Assembly: GCF_012275375.1 (NCBI RefSeq)
Contig: NZ_JAAZQJ010000008.1
Span: 62,001 to 126,000, forward strand
Origin: Dyella sp. SG609
Lineage (GTDB): Bacteria; Pseudomonadota; Gammaproteobacteria; Xanthomonadales; Rhodanobacteraceae
Direction: 5' to 3'
Length of the DNA: 64,000 bases
In this document: piece after piece, positions 49,291-58,783 of the stretch
Layout: every line of letters begins with the position of its first letter
Position numbering within the stretch: the stretch's first letter is position 1
The notes under the pieces: model-generated
What the model was told of the DNA's origin: nothing
What the model saw: the letters and a program-made list of their open reading frames with translations, nothing else
Database searches by the model: none
Made by a program: the position numbers and the translations under genes

Positions 49291-50841
49291 TCACAACTCC
49301 ATGGCCTGGATGCGTTCCTCCCAATGGCCCGCATGCTTGCCCTGCGCGATGCCCGCTACCAGCTCGAACACCGCATCGCTGAAGCCGCCGATATGGAACA
49401 CGTCCGGCGCTTCCTTCGCCTGGCTGGTGCCGTACGGCTGCAGGTCGATGCAGACCAGCCGCGCCCTCGGGTTGCGCGCCTTCAGCGCCGCCCACTGGCG
49501 CATCGTTTCGGTACCGCCGCGCTGGCGCGTATCCAGCCAGCTCTGGTTGTCCGACACGATCACCACCAGGTCCGGCGCCGTGCGCTCATGGTTGAGCAGC
49601 GCCAGCGGGGCGCTTACGCAGGTACCGCCGCCGACCATCCGGGCGATGTCGCGTGCCTGGCTCATCACGCTGTCGCGCGGATTGAGCTTGATCGCGCGCA
49701 CCGCTTCGGCGAACGGCACGATCCGCGTCTTGCCATGCCGGCGGCGGAAGCAGGCCGCGATCAGCGCCGCCACTTCCACGCAGGTCGCCACGCTGGTGGC
49801 GCCGCGGCGGTAGCCGGTAACCGGCGACTGCATCGAACCGGATACGTCGATCGCCAGCACCACCTCGCCGGACAGGCGCGGCACCGCTTCGGTGGCCACT
49901 TCCATGGCGTCCTGCAAGGCTTCGCTGATCGCCTCCGGCATGTTTCCCGCCGCCGCGCGGTAGGCCACCATCAGCTGGTACGGGAACACCCGCGCACGCT
50001 TGATCGCCTCGCGCTGGCGCAGACGCGCCGCCACCTGCTTGACTATCGCCGCGTCCTCGAACACGCCCTTGCGCAGGAAGGTGTTGAGGTTCATGCGCGT
50101 GGCCTGCCACGAGCTGCGCGCCGCGATCTGCTTCCAATGGCGCGCTTCCAGCGGCAGCGCCGTGAGGTACGGGAACGGCAGGTCGGGCGCCGCGCCGCGC
50201 GGATCGGCCTTGAAGGCTTCGTACGCCTGCACCATCGCGGGCAGCGCTTCGGCCTTGTACGGCTTGTCCAGCAGCCACGCATACAGCGCTTCGCGGGACG
50301 CATCGAGCGGACGCGGATGCACCATCCGCACGATGTCCGCCAGCGAAGGACGCTCGCCGATCGCCGCCGACATCAGCTGCTCGGTGGTGGCGCGGTCCAG
50401 CCATTCGCGCACCAGGCGCTTGGGGCGGGTACCGAGCGACTTGCGGCCAAGCTCGCCGCTGCGAAGCATCTGCACGAAGTTGCGCAGCATGCGGCCATTG
50501 TCGATCACGCGGTGGAAGATCTTCTCCGCCAGCGCGCCGTCGCGGCTGGCCAGGTAAGCCACCAGCAGGGCCGGCATGTCCTTCATATGTGCATGGCGGC
50601 GGGCGTACAGGGCGGTGCGGGCCACGAACTCCGGCTCCACCGCCGCGCACAGCGCCAGCACCCGGTCCAGCTGCTGCTGGGCATCCGCATGGAAGGTGCT
50701 GCTGAGGCAGCCGGTCGCGGCGTACAGCGCGAGGGCGGCTTCGGGCGAGCGCCGATAGGCGGCGCCGCCGGCCTCGTTGGCCGTATTGGCCTTGGGCACC
50801 CGGGGACCGCGATGGCTTTGGAAGAGTTGAAGGTTCGGCAT
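49291..50841 (-). CDS. rsr: Rsr, bacterial Ro60 orthologue (TROVE and vWA domains)
   Basis: This is a 516-residue ring-shaped RNA-binding protein. The TROVE helical-repeat domain covers about residues 20-330 (FVARTALYARRHAHMKDMPALLVAYLA, LDRATTEQLMSA, ATRMNLNTFLRKGVF). A von Willebrand A domain follows with the metal site DVSGSM near residue 330, and later SDNQSW. Ro60 proteins bind Y RNAs, and the flanking Y-RNA-like genes fit this. The start has CGGAGA upstream and lies about 16 bases from a predicted sigma-54 start site. It is the first gene of the repair operon. Confidence 0.94.
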   Translation of the reverse strand: MPNLQLFQSHRGPRVPKANTANEAGGAAYRRSPEAALALYAATGCLSSTFHADAQQQLDRVLALCAAVEPEFVARTALYARRHAHMKDMPALLVAYLASRDGALAEKIFHRVIDNGRMLRNFVQMLRSGELGRKSLGTRPKRLVREWLDRATTEQLMSAAIGERPSLADIVRMVHPRPLDASREALYAWLLDKPYKAEALPAMVQAYEAFKADPRGAAPDLPFPYLTALPLEARHWKQIAARSSWQATRMNLNTFLRKGVFEDAAIVKQVAARLRQREAIKRARVFPYQLMVAYRAAAGNMPEAISEALQDAMEVATEAVPRLSGEVVLAIDVSGSMQSPVTGYRRGATSVATCVEVAALIAACFRRRHGKTRIVPFAEAVRAIKLNPRDSVMSQARDIARMVGGGTCVSAPLALLNHERTAPDLVVIVSDNQSWLDTRQRGGTETMRQWAALKARNPRARLVCIDLQPYGTSQAKEAPDVFHIGGFSDAVFELVAGIAQGKHAGHWEERIQAMEL

Positions 50842-50867
50842 GGCTGTTTCTCCGTTTGCCTGGGGAG

Positions 50868-50883
50868 AGCAGCAAGCGTGCCA
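50868..50883 (-). promoter_or_regulatory. Sigma-54 promoter of the rsr-Y RNA-rtcBA operon
   Basis: On the minus strand TGGCACG-CTTG-CTGCT matches the sigma-54 consensus TGGCAC(G)-N4-TTGC with the exact GG-N10-GC spacing (one mismatch in the -12 box). The expected start is about 50857, giving a 16-base leader before the rsr ATG. The divergent rtcR gene encodes a sigma-54 activator, which strongly supports this site. Confidence 0.88.
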
Positions 50884-51008
50884 AGTCGCCTTTGAATTCG
50901 TATCTACATGTTTTTGAAGGAAAACATTGTCGGCGCACTACGGTGTGATGACGCCGGACTTGCTCATTTCATATATTTGGATATCTGCATTTATCTTTGG
51001 CTATAGGT
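50884..51008. promoter_or_regulatory. Divergent rsr-rtcR control region with candidate RtcR enhancer
   Basis: A nested dyad (outer GTCGGCG and CGCCGGAC, inner CGCAC-TACG-GTGTG) lies at 50929-50959, about 50-90 bases upstream of the sigma-54 promoter, where enhancer sites are expected. The stretch from 50960 to 51008 is AT-rich (for example TTTCATATATTTGG), in contrast with its surroundings. It could hold the rtcR promoter and a DNA-bending site. The assignment of the enhancer is tentative. Confidence 0.4.
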
Positions 51009-52601
51009 ATGAAGCCCCAGGTCGTGATCGGATTCCTCGGCACCCAGCTCGATGCCGGCCAGGGCGCCGGCCGCTGGGAGAAATGGCGACCCACCGTGGC
51101 GCTGGGCATGCACGAGGATTTCCTGGTGCACCGCCTGGAACTGCTGGTGGATCTGCGCCGCTACGGCGTGGCGCGGCAGGTGCAGCAAGACCTGGCCCAG
51201 GTCTCGCCGGAGACCGAGGTGCGCCTGCACGACACCTACCTGGCCGACCCCTGGGATTTCGAGTCGATGTACGGCGTGCTGCACGACTTCGCCAAGGGCT
51301 ACGCCTTCGACACCGAGCGCGAGGACTATCTCGTGCACATCACCACCGGCACCCACGTCGCGCAGATCTGCCTGTTCCTGCTCACCGAGAGCCGCCGCCT
51401 GCCCGCGCGCCTGCTGCAGCTGTCGCCGCCACGCAAGCAGCAGGTGGGCGCGAACGGCGGTTCGATCAGCCTGATCGACCTGGACCTGTCGCGCTACGAC
51501 CGCCTGGCCCGGCGCTTCGAGCGCGAACAGGAAGACGACCGCACGCATCTGAAAAGCGGCATCGCCACGCGCAACGCCGCGTTCAACCGCATGATCGAGC
51601 AGATCGAGATCGTGGGCAGCCGCTCCACCGCGCCGATCCTGCTGATGGGTCCGACCGGCGCGGGCAAGAGCCAGCTGGCGCGGCGCCTGTTCGAGCTGAA
51701 GAAGGCGCGGCATGAATTGAGCGGGCGCTTCGTCGAGGTCAATTGCGCCACCTTGCGCGGCGATGGCGCGATGAGTGCGTTGTTCGGTCACGTCAAAGGC
51801 GCTTACACCGGCGCGGTGGGCGAACGAGCAGGCCTGCTGCGCAGCGCGCATCAAGGCCTGCTGTTTCTCGACGAAATCGGCGAGCTGGGCGCGGACGAGC
51901 AGGCCATGCTGCTGCGCGCGCTGGAAGATCGGCGCTTTCTGCCGGTGGGCGGCGACAAGGAAGTGGAGAGCGATTTCCAACTGATTGCCGGCACCAACCG
52001 CGACCTGGGCCGCCGCGTCGCGGAAGGACGGTTTCGCGACGACCTTTATGCGCGGCTCAATATCTGGAGCTTCCATCTGCCAGGCCTGGCGGAACGGCTG
52101 GAAGACATCGAGCCGAATCTCGACTACGAGCTGGATCGCCACGCGCAGCATGGCCATCGCGTGACCTTCAACCGTGAGGCGCGCGAACGCTATCTGCGTT
52201 TCGCGCAATCCGCCGAAGCCACCTGGCATGGCAACTTCCGCGACCTCGGCGCATCGCTGACGCGCATGGCGACGCTGGCACCGGCGGGGCGCATCACGGT
52301 CGACGTGGTGGACGAAGAACTGCAACGCCTGCGCCGGCTGTGGCGCCGCGACGAACAGACGGACGTGCTGCGCGAATGGCTTGGCGCCGAACTCGATGCG
52401 CTGGACCTGTTCGACCAGCTGCAGCTGCGCGAAGTGGTCCGCCTGTGCCGCCGCTGCCGCAGTCTTTCGGAAGCGGGGCGCCAGCTGTTCGCCGCTTCGC
52501 GCAGCAAGCGCACCAGCACGAACGATGCGGACCGGCTGCGCAAATATCTCGGGCGTTTTGGCTTGAGCTGGGAAACCGTGTCGGGCCGCAACGACGCCTG
52601 A
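51009..52601 (+). CDS. rtcR: RtcR, sigma-54-dependent activator of RNA repair
   Basis: This is a 530-residue protein, matching the 532 residues of E. coli RtcR. I take ATG 51009 (MKPQVVIGFLGTQLD). The N-terminal ~180 residues form the CARF-like sensor (TEVRLHDTYLADPWDFESMYGVLHDF) that perceives RNA-end ligands. The AAA+ domain has Walker A GPTGAGKSQLA, the sigma-54 contact loop GAYTGA and Walker B LLFLDEIGELG. A helix-turn-helix lies near the C-terminus (SLSEAGRQLFAAS). It is divergent from rsr. Confidence 0.95.
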   Translation: MKPQVVIGFLGTQLDAGQGAGRWEKWRPTVALGMHEDFLVHRLELLVDLRRYGVARQVQQDLAQVSPETEVRLHDTYLADPWDFESMYGVLHDFAKGYAFDTEREDYLVHITTGTHVAQICLFLLTESRRLPARLLQLSPPRKQQVGANGGSISLIDLDLSRYDRLARRFEREQEDDRTHLKSGIATRNAAFNRMIEQIEIVGSRSTAPILLMGPTGAGKSQLARRLFELKKARHELSGRFVEVNCATLRGDGAMSALFGHVKGAYTGAVGERAGLLRSAHQGLLFLDEIGELGADEQAMLLRALEDRRFLPVGGDKEVESDFQLIAGTNRDLGRRVAEGRFRDDLYARLNIWSFHLPGLAERLEDIEPNLDYELDRHAQHGHRVTFNREARERYLRFAQSAEATWHGNFRDLGASLTRMATLAPAGRITVDVVDEELQRLRRLWRRDEQTDVLREWLGAELDALDLFDQLQLREVVRLCRRCRSLSEAGRQLFAASRSKRTSTNDADRLRKYLGRFGLSWETVSGRNDA

Positions 52602-52603
52602 CG

Positions 52604-52697
52604 CGTAGGTTGGGGTGAGCCAGAGGCGAACCCCAACAATGCGCGATGCTCGGGCGTTACCGCGTTGGGGTTCGCCCAGGGCTCACCCCAACCTACG
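52604..52697. repeat. Convergent-boundary palindromic repeat, copy 4
   Basis: Left arm CGTAGGTTGGGGTGAGCC and right arm GGCTCACCCCAACCTACG, inner arms GCGAACCCCAAC and GTTGGGGTTCGCC. It begins 3 bases after the rtcR stop codon and ends 5 bases before the ftsK stop codon, filling the whole space between these convergent genes. Confidence 0.9.
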
Positions 52698-52701
52698 CTT
52701 G

Positions 52702-55305
52702 CTATTCGGACGGAGCAGGCGCGAGTACGTCGCGCTGCCCGTTGATCCCCATCGGCGACACCAAGCCTGCCGCCTCCATCGCTTCGACTAGCCGCGCCGC
52801 ACGGTTGTAGCCGATGCGGAACTGCCGCTGCACGAACGAGATCGACGCGCGGCGCGTGCGCAGCACGAAGGCCGCGGCTTCGTCGTAGAGCGGATCGAGT
52901 TCGGCATCCGCGCCTTCCTCGGGAAACAGCTCGCCGTTGCCGCCTTCGCCGGGCGGGCCGGCGAGGATCTCGTCCTTGTAGTCCGGCTCGCCGTATTGCT
53001 TGAGGTGCGCCACGACGCGGTGCACTTCCTCGTCGGCGACGAACGCGCCGTGGATGCGCTGCGGGTAACCGGTGCCCGGCGGCAGGAACAGCATGTCGCC
53101 CTGGCCGAGCAGGCTTTCGGCGCCCATCTGATCGAGGATCGTGCGCGAGTCGATCTTCGAGGACACCTGGAAGGCCACGCGGGTGGGGATGTTCGCCTTG
53201 ATCAGGCCGGTGATCACATCCACCGACGGACGTTGCGTGGCCAGGATCAGATGGATGCCGGCGGCGCGCGCCTTCTGCGCCAGGCGCGCGATCAGTTCCT
53301 CGATCTTCTTGCCGGCCACCATCATCAGGTCGGCCAGCTCGTCGATCACCACCACGATCATCGGCAGCGTATCCAGCGTCTCGGGAATTTCCGGATGCGC
53401 GGGGAAGGGGTTGAGCAGCGGCTGGCCGGCGGCGCGCGCTTCGCGCACCTTGTGGTTGTAGCCGGCGAGGTTGCGCACGCGCAGGTCGGACATCACGCGG
53501 TAGCGGTTTTCCATCTCGGCCACGCACCAGGCCAGCGCATTGGCGGCGAGCTTCATGTCGGTGACCACCGGCGCGAGCAGATGCGGGATGCCTTCGTAGA
53601 CCGACAGCTCCAGCATCTTCGGGTCGATCATGATCAGGCGCACCTCGTCCGGCGTGGCCTTGTACAGCATCGACAGGATCATGGCGTTGACCGCCACCGA
53701 CTTGCCGGAACCGGTCGTGCCGGCCACCAGCATGTGCGGCGCGCGCGCCAGGTCCGCCACCACCGGCTCGCCGGTGATGCCCTTGCCCATGGCCAGGGTG
53801 AGCAGCGAATCGGAGCCGCGGTATTCGCGCGAATCGAGGATCTCCGACAGCGCGATCATCTGGCGCTGCTCGTTCGGCAGCTCCAGGCCCATGCAGGTTT
53901 TTCCGGGGATCGTCTCGACCACGCGGATCGAGGTACGCCCCAGGCCGCGCGCCAAGTCCTTCATCAGCGCGACGATCTGGTTGCCGCGCACGCCGACGGC
54001 GGGTTCGACTTCGAAGCGCGTGATGACGGGGCCGGCGGAGGCGCCGACCACGCTGACCGGCACCTTGAACTCGCGCAGGCGCTGTTCGATCAGTTCGCCG
54101 GTTTCGGCGAGCTGGGTTTCGCTGACAGAAGCGGAACCCGGCGGCGGCGGGGCGAGCAGGGACAGCGGCGGGACCAGCACGCTCGTGCGCGGCCGCGACG
54201 GGGTCGGCGCCGGCACAGGAGCCGCGGGGGCCGGCTCGTCGTCGTTGGCGGCGAGGCGGCGGGATGATGCCGGAGCCGTGCGGGAGACCAGCGGCGCCGG
54301 GATGAAGTCGGGCGCGTCTTCCGCGGTGTCCGCCGCTGTGGATTCGATCGGCGCGGATTCGATCGGCGCGGATTCGATCGGCGTGAATTCGACTGGCACG
54401 GATTCGATCGGCGCGGATTCGATCGGCGCGGATTCGACGATGGCGCGTTGCGCGATCGCGGGCTCAATCGTCCGCATCGCCGCGACGGCCGGGCTTTCGA
54501 TTCCGAGGGGAGCGTGCGTGCGCACGCGAGCATCGATGTCCGTCCTCGCGGCTTGAACCTGCGCACGCGCAGGCGGCTCGTCCGCCGAAGCACGTTCGGC
54601 CGCGGCCGCCATCGCCGCGGCGATACGTCCGGTCGATACCCGCGGCGCCGAAACCGGCGCGACGCGAGGCTGCTTCCAGGGCTCGCGGATCACCGCTTCG
54701 GGCGTGGGCGTTTTCGTGCGCTGCGTATCCGCGCCGGAGAAAGGTGCCGCGCGCTCCATGACCGGCGAGGGTGGGCTGGCCGGCGCAACAGGCGGACGCC
54801 GCGCCGCATGCTGCGCCTGCCGCCGCGCCGCCGTTGCCGCACCGGCGCGGCGTACGGCGCCGCGCTGTCGACGCGCAGGAAAGCGGACGCCGCGCGCTGC
54901 GAGCAGCCGCTCGATCGCGCTAGCGAAGCCATCGACCTTCGAGGAAGTCCCCGCGAACAGCGCGCGCCACGACAACCCGGGATACCAGCGCAGAGCGACT
55001 GCCAGGATCGCCAGCATCAGCAGCGAAGTGACCGTCGCGCCGAAAACAGAGGCGAGGCCGCCGGCCAAGGCACGGCATACCACGCCACCAGCCGCCGGAT
55101 CGTCCGTGTAATGCGCGACGACCAGGCCTTCGAGCGTGGCGCTCGACAGCAAGACCAGCAGCCCGCCCAACGCATGGCGAATCGTGCCCTCACCACCCAC
55201 CGGCCGCTTGCGGCCTTTGGCAACGAGGGCGCGCAAGCCGCGCCAGAGCAGTGGAATCAACCAGAGAGTGGACAGCCCGAAGGCGCCGAACAAGAAAGTG
55301 AGCAT
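52702..55305 (-). CDS. ftsK: DNA translocase FtsK
   Basis: This is an 867-residue septum-associated DNA pump. The N-terminal ~120 residues contain about four membrane helices ([19 protein letters not shown] is one). The middle is a long low-complexity linker with repeated ESAPI units. The motor domain follows with Walker [14 protein letters not shown] and Walker [14 protein letters not shown]. The C-terminal gamma winged helix is [28 protein letters not shown], which reads KOPS sequences. The start codon lacks a strong ribosome-binding site, but an in-frame stop lies not far upstream. Confidence 0.93.
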   Translation of the reverse strand: MLTFLFGAFGLSTLWLIPLLWRGLRALVAKGRKRPVGGEGTIRHALGGLLVLLSSATLEGLVVAHYTDDPAAGGVVCRALAGGLASVFGATVTSLLMLAILAVALRWYPGLSWRALFAGTSSKVDGFASAIERLLAARGVRFPARRQRGAVRRAGAATAARRQAQHAARRPPVAPASPPSPVMERAAPFSGADTQRTKTPTPEAVIREPWKQPRVAPVSAPRVSTGRIAAAMAAAAERASADEPPARAQVQAARTDIDARVRTHAPLGIESPAVAAMRTIEPAIAQRAIVESAPIESAPIESVPVEFTPIESAPIESAPIESTAADTAEDAPDFIPAPLVSRTAPASSRRLAANDDEPAPAAPVPAPTPSRPRTSVLVPPLSLLAPPPPGSASVSETQLAETGELIEQRLREFKVPVSVVGASAGPVITRFEVEPAVGVRGNQIVALMKDLARGLGRTSIRVVETIPGKTCMGLELPNEQRQMIALSEILDSREYRGSDSLLTLAMGKGITGEPVVADLARAPHMLVAGTTGSGKSVAVNAMILSMLYKATPDEVRLIMIDPKMLELSVYEGIPHLLAPVVTDMKLAANALAWCVAEMENRYRVMSDLRVRNLAGYNHKVREARAAGQPLLNPFPAHPEIPETLDTLPMIVVVIDELADLMMVAGKKIEELIARLAQKARAAGIHLILATQRPSVDVITGLIKANIPTRVAFQVSSKIDSRTILDQMGAESLLGQGDMLFLPPGTGYPQRIHGAFVADEEVHRVVAHLKQYGEPDYKDEILAGPPGEGGNGELFPEEGADAELDPLYDEAAAFVLRTRRASISFVQRQFRIGYNRAARLVEAMEAAGLVSPMGINGQRDVLAPAPSE
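54341..54438. repeat. 15-bp tandem repeat inside ftsK
   Basis: The unit GATTCGATCGGCGCG is repeated about six and a half times with a few changes. On the coding (minus) strand it encodes repeating ESAPI-type pentapeptides in the FtsK linker. Repeat-number changes would keep the frame. Confidence 0.85.
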
Positions 55306-55511
55306 GCCTGCGTTTCGACCGGAACAGCGCCCCGCAAACTCGGCATGTTAGCGCCAAGGCGTCATCCGCTGTACTAGAAGATGCGATAAGCGTTTGTTGT
55401 GTCGAACACCACGCCATAGGGAGAGGTCCTACTGTGGCGCCTTCCGCGGGTTGCTGGCGCGGGTCATTGATGACTGTCCGGCCAGACGGGCGCAACGGGA
55501 GCGGGCCAAGC

Positions 55512-55543
55512 GTCTAAAGAAGAAGGGCGACCAGCGTTCGCCC
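55512..55543 (-). terminator. Intrinsic terminator of mnmE
   Basis: On the minus strand GGGCGA and TCGCCC form a 6-bp stem with a 7-base loop, followed by TTCTTCTTT, 11 bases beyond the mnmE stop. The rest of the 55306-55554 gap holds no recognised gene. Confidence 0.65.
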
Positions 55544-55554
55544 GCCGTTCGCTT

Positions 55555-56898
55555 TCACTTGCCGATGCAGAACGAACTGAAGATCGCCCCCAGCAGGTCG
55601 TCGCTGCTGTAGGTGCCGGTGATTTCGCCCAGTGCGTGCTGCGCGTGGCGCAGTTCTTCCGCGGCCAGCTCGCCCGCATGCACGTCGAGCAGCACGGAGG
55701 CGGTGCGGTCGAGATGTTCGGCAACCCGTTCCAGCGCGAGCACATGGCGGCGGCGGGCGCTGAAGGCGCCTTCGCCGCTGCCGGCGCCGGCGAGGCGCTT
55801 GAGGTGGTCGCGCAGCACGTCGAGGCCTTCGCCGGATTTGGCTGAAGCCCATAGCCACCAGACGCCGGCGCGTGTTTCGCTGTGCGAGGGACGGCGGTCC
55901 AGGTCGATCTTGTTCACCAGCACGATGCGTTCGACGTCGGCCTGCACGTCGGCGAACAGCTGCTGGTCCGCGTCGGCGCCGGCGGCGTCGGTGACGAGCA
56001 GGGCGACGTCGGCGCGGGTGAGCTCGTGGCGCGCGCGGCGGACGCCTTCGCGTTCCACCGGATCGTCCGTTTCGCGCAGGCCGGCGGTGTCGGCCAGTTC
56101 CAGCGCGACGCCGTCGAGGTCGAGGTTTTCGCGCAGCACGTCGCGCGTGGTGCCGGCGATGTCGGTGACGATGGCGCGGTCGCTGCCGGCCAGTGCGTTG
56201 AGCAGGCTGGATTTGCCGGCGTTGGGGCGGCCGATGATGGCCACGCGCAAGCCATCGGTGAGGCGCACGCCGCGCTGGGTTTCGCGCAGCAGCCTGCTGA
56301 GTTGCTCGCGCAGCGCGTGCAGCTGGCGGGCGATCGCGGGGTCGGCGAGGAAGTCGATTTCCTCTTCCGGGAAATCGATCGCGGCTTCGATATGCACGCG
56401 CAGCAGGATCAGCGCCTGCAGCAGCTCGTCGACGCGGCGCGAGAACACGCCTTCCATCGAACGCAGCGCCGCGCGCGCGCCGGCCTGTGAACCGGCGGCG
56501 ATCAGGTCCGCGACGGCCTCGGCCTGCGCGAGATCCAGCTTGCCGTTGAGGAAAGCGCGCTCGGTGAACTCGCCGGGACGCGCCAGGCGTGCGCCGAGTT
56601 CGCAGACGCGGCGCAGCAGCGCGTCGAGCAGTACCGCGTTGCCGTGGCCCTGCAGCTCCAGCACGTGTTCGCCGGTGTAGGAGGCGGGGGCGGGGAAGTA
56701 CAGCAGCAGGCCACGGTCGATCAGCTCACCGTTCGCATCGCGGAAGGCGGCAAAGTGCGCGTGGCGCGGTGCGGCGGCGCGACCCAGCAGCGTCTGTGCG
56801 ATCGCCGGCACCGCCGGACCCGATATGCGCAACACACCGACGCCTGCGGCTCCGGGTGCGCTGGCGACGGCAGCGATGGTGTCGGCGGTGTGGCTCAT
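55555..56898 (-). CDS. mnmE: tRNA modification GTPase MnmE
   Basis: This is a 447-residue protein that, with MnmG, modifies wobble uridine 34 of tRNAs. The N-terminal folate-binding domain starts DTIAAVASAPGAAGVGVLRISG. The G domain (about residues 215-370) has GRPNAGKSSLLNAL, DIAGTTRD, DTAGLRE and NKID. The C-terminus ends in FCIGK, whose cysteine is needed for modification. It is separated from yidC by a terminator. Confidence 0.97.
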   Translation of the reverse strand: MSHTADTIAAVASAPGAAGVGVLRISGPAVPAIAQTLLGRAAAPRHAHFAAFRDANGELIDRGLLLYFPAPASYTGEHVLELQGHGNAVLLDALLRRVCELGARLARPGEFTERAFLNGKLDLAQAEAVADLIAAGSQAGARAALRSMEGVFSRRVDELLQALILLRVHIEAAIDFPEEEIDFLADPAIARQLHALREQLSRLLRETQRGVRLTDGLRVAIIGRPNAGKSSLLNALAGSDRAIVTDIAGTTRDVLRENLDLDGVALELADTAGLRETDDPVEREGVRRARHELTRADVALLVTDAAGADADQQLFADVQADVERIVLVNKIDLDRRPSHSETRAGVWWLWASAKSGEGLDVLRDHLKRLAGAGSGEGAFSARRRHVLALERVAEHLDRTASVLLDVHAGELAAEELRHAQHALGEITGTYSSDDLLGAIFSSFCIGK

Positions 56899-56927
56899 AC
56901 CCGGGAGATTATCGCCGCCGCCTAAGA

Positions 56928-56951
56928 AAAAGGCCGCTTGCGCGGCCTTTT
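56928..56951. terminator. Bidirectional-looking terminator after yidC
   Basis: AAAAGGCCGC and GCGGCCTTTT form a perfect 10-bp stem around TTGC, just beyond the yidC stop codon. It ends yidC transcription, so mnmE needs its own promoter. Confidence 0.9.
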
Positions 56952-56956
56952 CTTCA

Positions 56957-58687
56957 TCAGGCGGTCTTGGCCTTGTGATCGGCCCGGTCCACCTGGCGGG
57001 TGATGAACCACTGCTGGGCCAGGCTGGTCGCGCCGTTGATCACCCAGTACAGCACCAGGCCGGACGGGAAGAAGGCGAACAGCACCGCGAACAGGATCGG
57101 CATCACCTTCATCATCTTGGCCTGGGCCGGATCCATGCCGGTGGTGGGCGTAAGCCACTGCGTGGCCAGCATCACCAGCACGTAGATCGCCGGCAACACG
57201 AACAGCGGATCGGGCGCGGACAGGTCGTGGATCCAGCCGAAGAACGGCGCCTGGCGCAGCTCCACGCTTTCCATCAGCACGCGGTACAGGCCCAGGAACA
57301 CCGGGAAGGTGACCAGGATCGGCAGGCAGCCGGCCATGGGGTTCACCTTCTCCTTCTTGTACAGCTCCATCATGGCCTGCTGCATCTTCATCTTGTCGTC
57401 GCCATAGCGCTCCTTGAGCGCGGTGACGCGAGGCTGCAGCTTGCGCATGCGCGCACCGGAGCGGAACTGCGCGGCGGTGAGCTTCCACAGCGCGGCCTTC
57501 AGCAGCAGCACCAGCAGGATGATCGCCACGCCCCAGTTGCCGCTGATCGCGTGCAGCTGCGACAGCAACCAGTGCAGCGGCTGCGAGATGACGGTGAGCC
57601 AGCCGTAGTTGGTGGACAGCTCCAGGCCCGGCGCGATCGCGTCGAGCGTGCCCTGCAGCTTCGGACCCAGGTACAGGCGCGAAACGGCGGTGGCGCTCTG
57701 GCCCGGCGCCACGTTGAGCGACGGGCCGACGGTGCGGATCAGGTAGTACGGCTGCGCCGTATCCGGATTGACGACGCTGGTGGAGTAGCCGTTCGCTTCC
57801 TGCGCCGGCGGAATCCACGCGACCACGAAGTAGTGCTGCAGCATCGCGGCCCAGCCGCCGGTGATGGAGCGCGCGAGCGGCTTCTTCTGGAAGTCGGTGA
57901 AGGGCAGGGTTTCGAACTTGTCCTGCGGGCTGTACCAGCCGGCGCCGAAGAAGCTGTGCGCGGCAGGGTCGGTGTAGTTCTGCAGCCAGGTGCGGTTGTT
58001 GACCTGGCCCGCGCGCTGTAGCTGCTCGTAGGCGTTGCCCTGCCAGGCCACCGACGCGCCGTTGTCGATCTTCTGCTGCATCGAGACGTCGTAGCTGCCG
58101 CGCTTGAGCGTATAGCTCTTGGTGACCTTGAGGCCGGCGGCGTCCTGCCAGGTAAGGTCCACCTTCAGTTCGTTCTGGCCTTCGGCGAGCTGGTAGGCGG
58201 TCTGCGCGCTGTCGAACACCGACAGATGCGTCGGCGCGACCGGCGCGCCATTGCCCTGCGCGCTGGCCAGGCCGCTCTGCGCCACGAAGAAATGCTCGGG
58301 CTGCTCGTCGAGCAGGCGCACCGGCGCAGGGCTCGGGTCTTTCTTGGTGATCGGCACCGACGGGTAGTGCAGCAGTTCGGACCGCACCACGCTGCCGCCG
58401 CGGGTGTCGACCGTCAGGCGCAGCACGTCGGTGGTGATGGTGATCAGCTGGGCCTTGGCTTCGGTCGCGCTGCCGCCGTTGGCGGGTACTGCAGCGGCGC
58501 CGGTGCTGGAGCTGGAGCTGGCGGCGGGCACGTTGCCGCCGTTGTCGGCGGAAGGCACCGCGGCGCTGCTGGCGCTCGCCACCGGCGCGGGGACCGGCTT
58601 GGGGCTGTAGTCCTTGTCCCAGGCCATCCACAGCAGGTACGCCACGGCGAGCAGGGCAAAGGTGAGGAACGTGCGCGTTTGATTCAT
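56957..58687 (-). CDS. yidC: Membrane protein insertase YidC
   Basis: This is a 576-residue inner-membrane insertase. The N-terminal helix (TFLTFALLAVAYLLWMAW) is followed by a low-complexity segment and a large periplasmic domain (about 60-350). The conserved five-helix core follows, including GWLTVISQPLHWLLSQLH, MAGCLPILVTFPVFLGLYRVL and PSGLVLYWVINGATSLAQQW. It inserts membrane proteins alone or with SecYEG. The usual yidD gene between rnpA and yidC is absent. Confidence 0.97.
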   Translation of the reverse strand: MNQTRTFLTFALLAVAYLLWMAWDKDYSPKPVPAPVASASSAAVPSADNGGNVPAASSSSSTGAAAVPANGGSATEAKAQLITITTDVLRLTVDTRGGSVVRSELLHYPSVPITKKDPSPAPVRLLDEQPEHFFVAQSGLASAQGNGAPVAPTHLSVFDSAQTAYQLAEGQNELKVDLTWQDAAGLKVTKSYTLKRGSYDVSMQQKIDNGASVAWQGNAYEQLQRAGQVNNRTWLQNYTDPAAHSFFGAGWYSPQDKFETLPFTDFQKKPLARSITGGWAAMLQHYFVVAWIPPAQEANGYSTSVVNPDTAQPYYLIRTVGPSLNVAPGQSATAVSRLYLGPKLQGTLDAIAPGLELSTNYGWLTVISQPLHWLLSQLHAISGNWGVAIILLVLLLKAALWKLTAAQFRSGARMRKLQPRVTALKERYGDDKMKMQQAMMELYKKEKVNPMAGCLPILVTFPVFLGLYRVLMESVELRQAPFFGWIHDLSAPDPLFVLPAIYVLVMLATQWLTPTTGMDPAQAKMMKVMPILFAVLFAFFPSGLVLYWVINGATSLAQQWFITRQVDRADHKAKTA

Positions 58688-58783
58688 CGCGTGACAGATC
58701 CGGTGAGCGCCGCGGCTCCGAGCCGCGGAGAGGAAGGCGGGAAAAGGGTCAACGCGCGATTGTGCCGGCCGCGTGGCCCGGCA

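Noticed and set aside
54341-54438. CRISPR array
   Set aside because: The units are 15 bp with no spacers and lie in frame inside ftsK.
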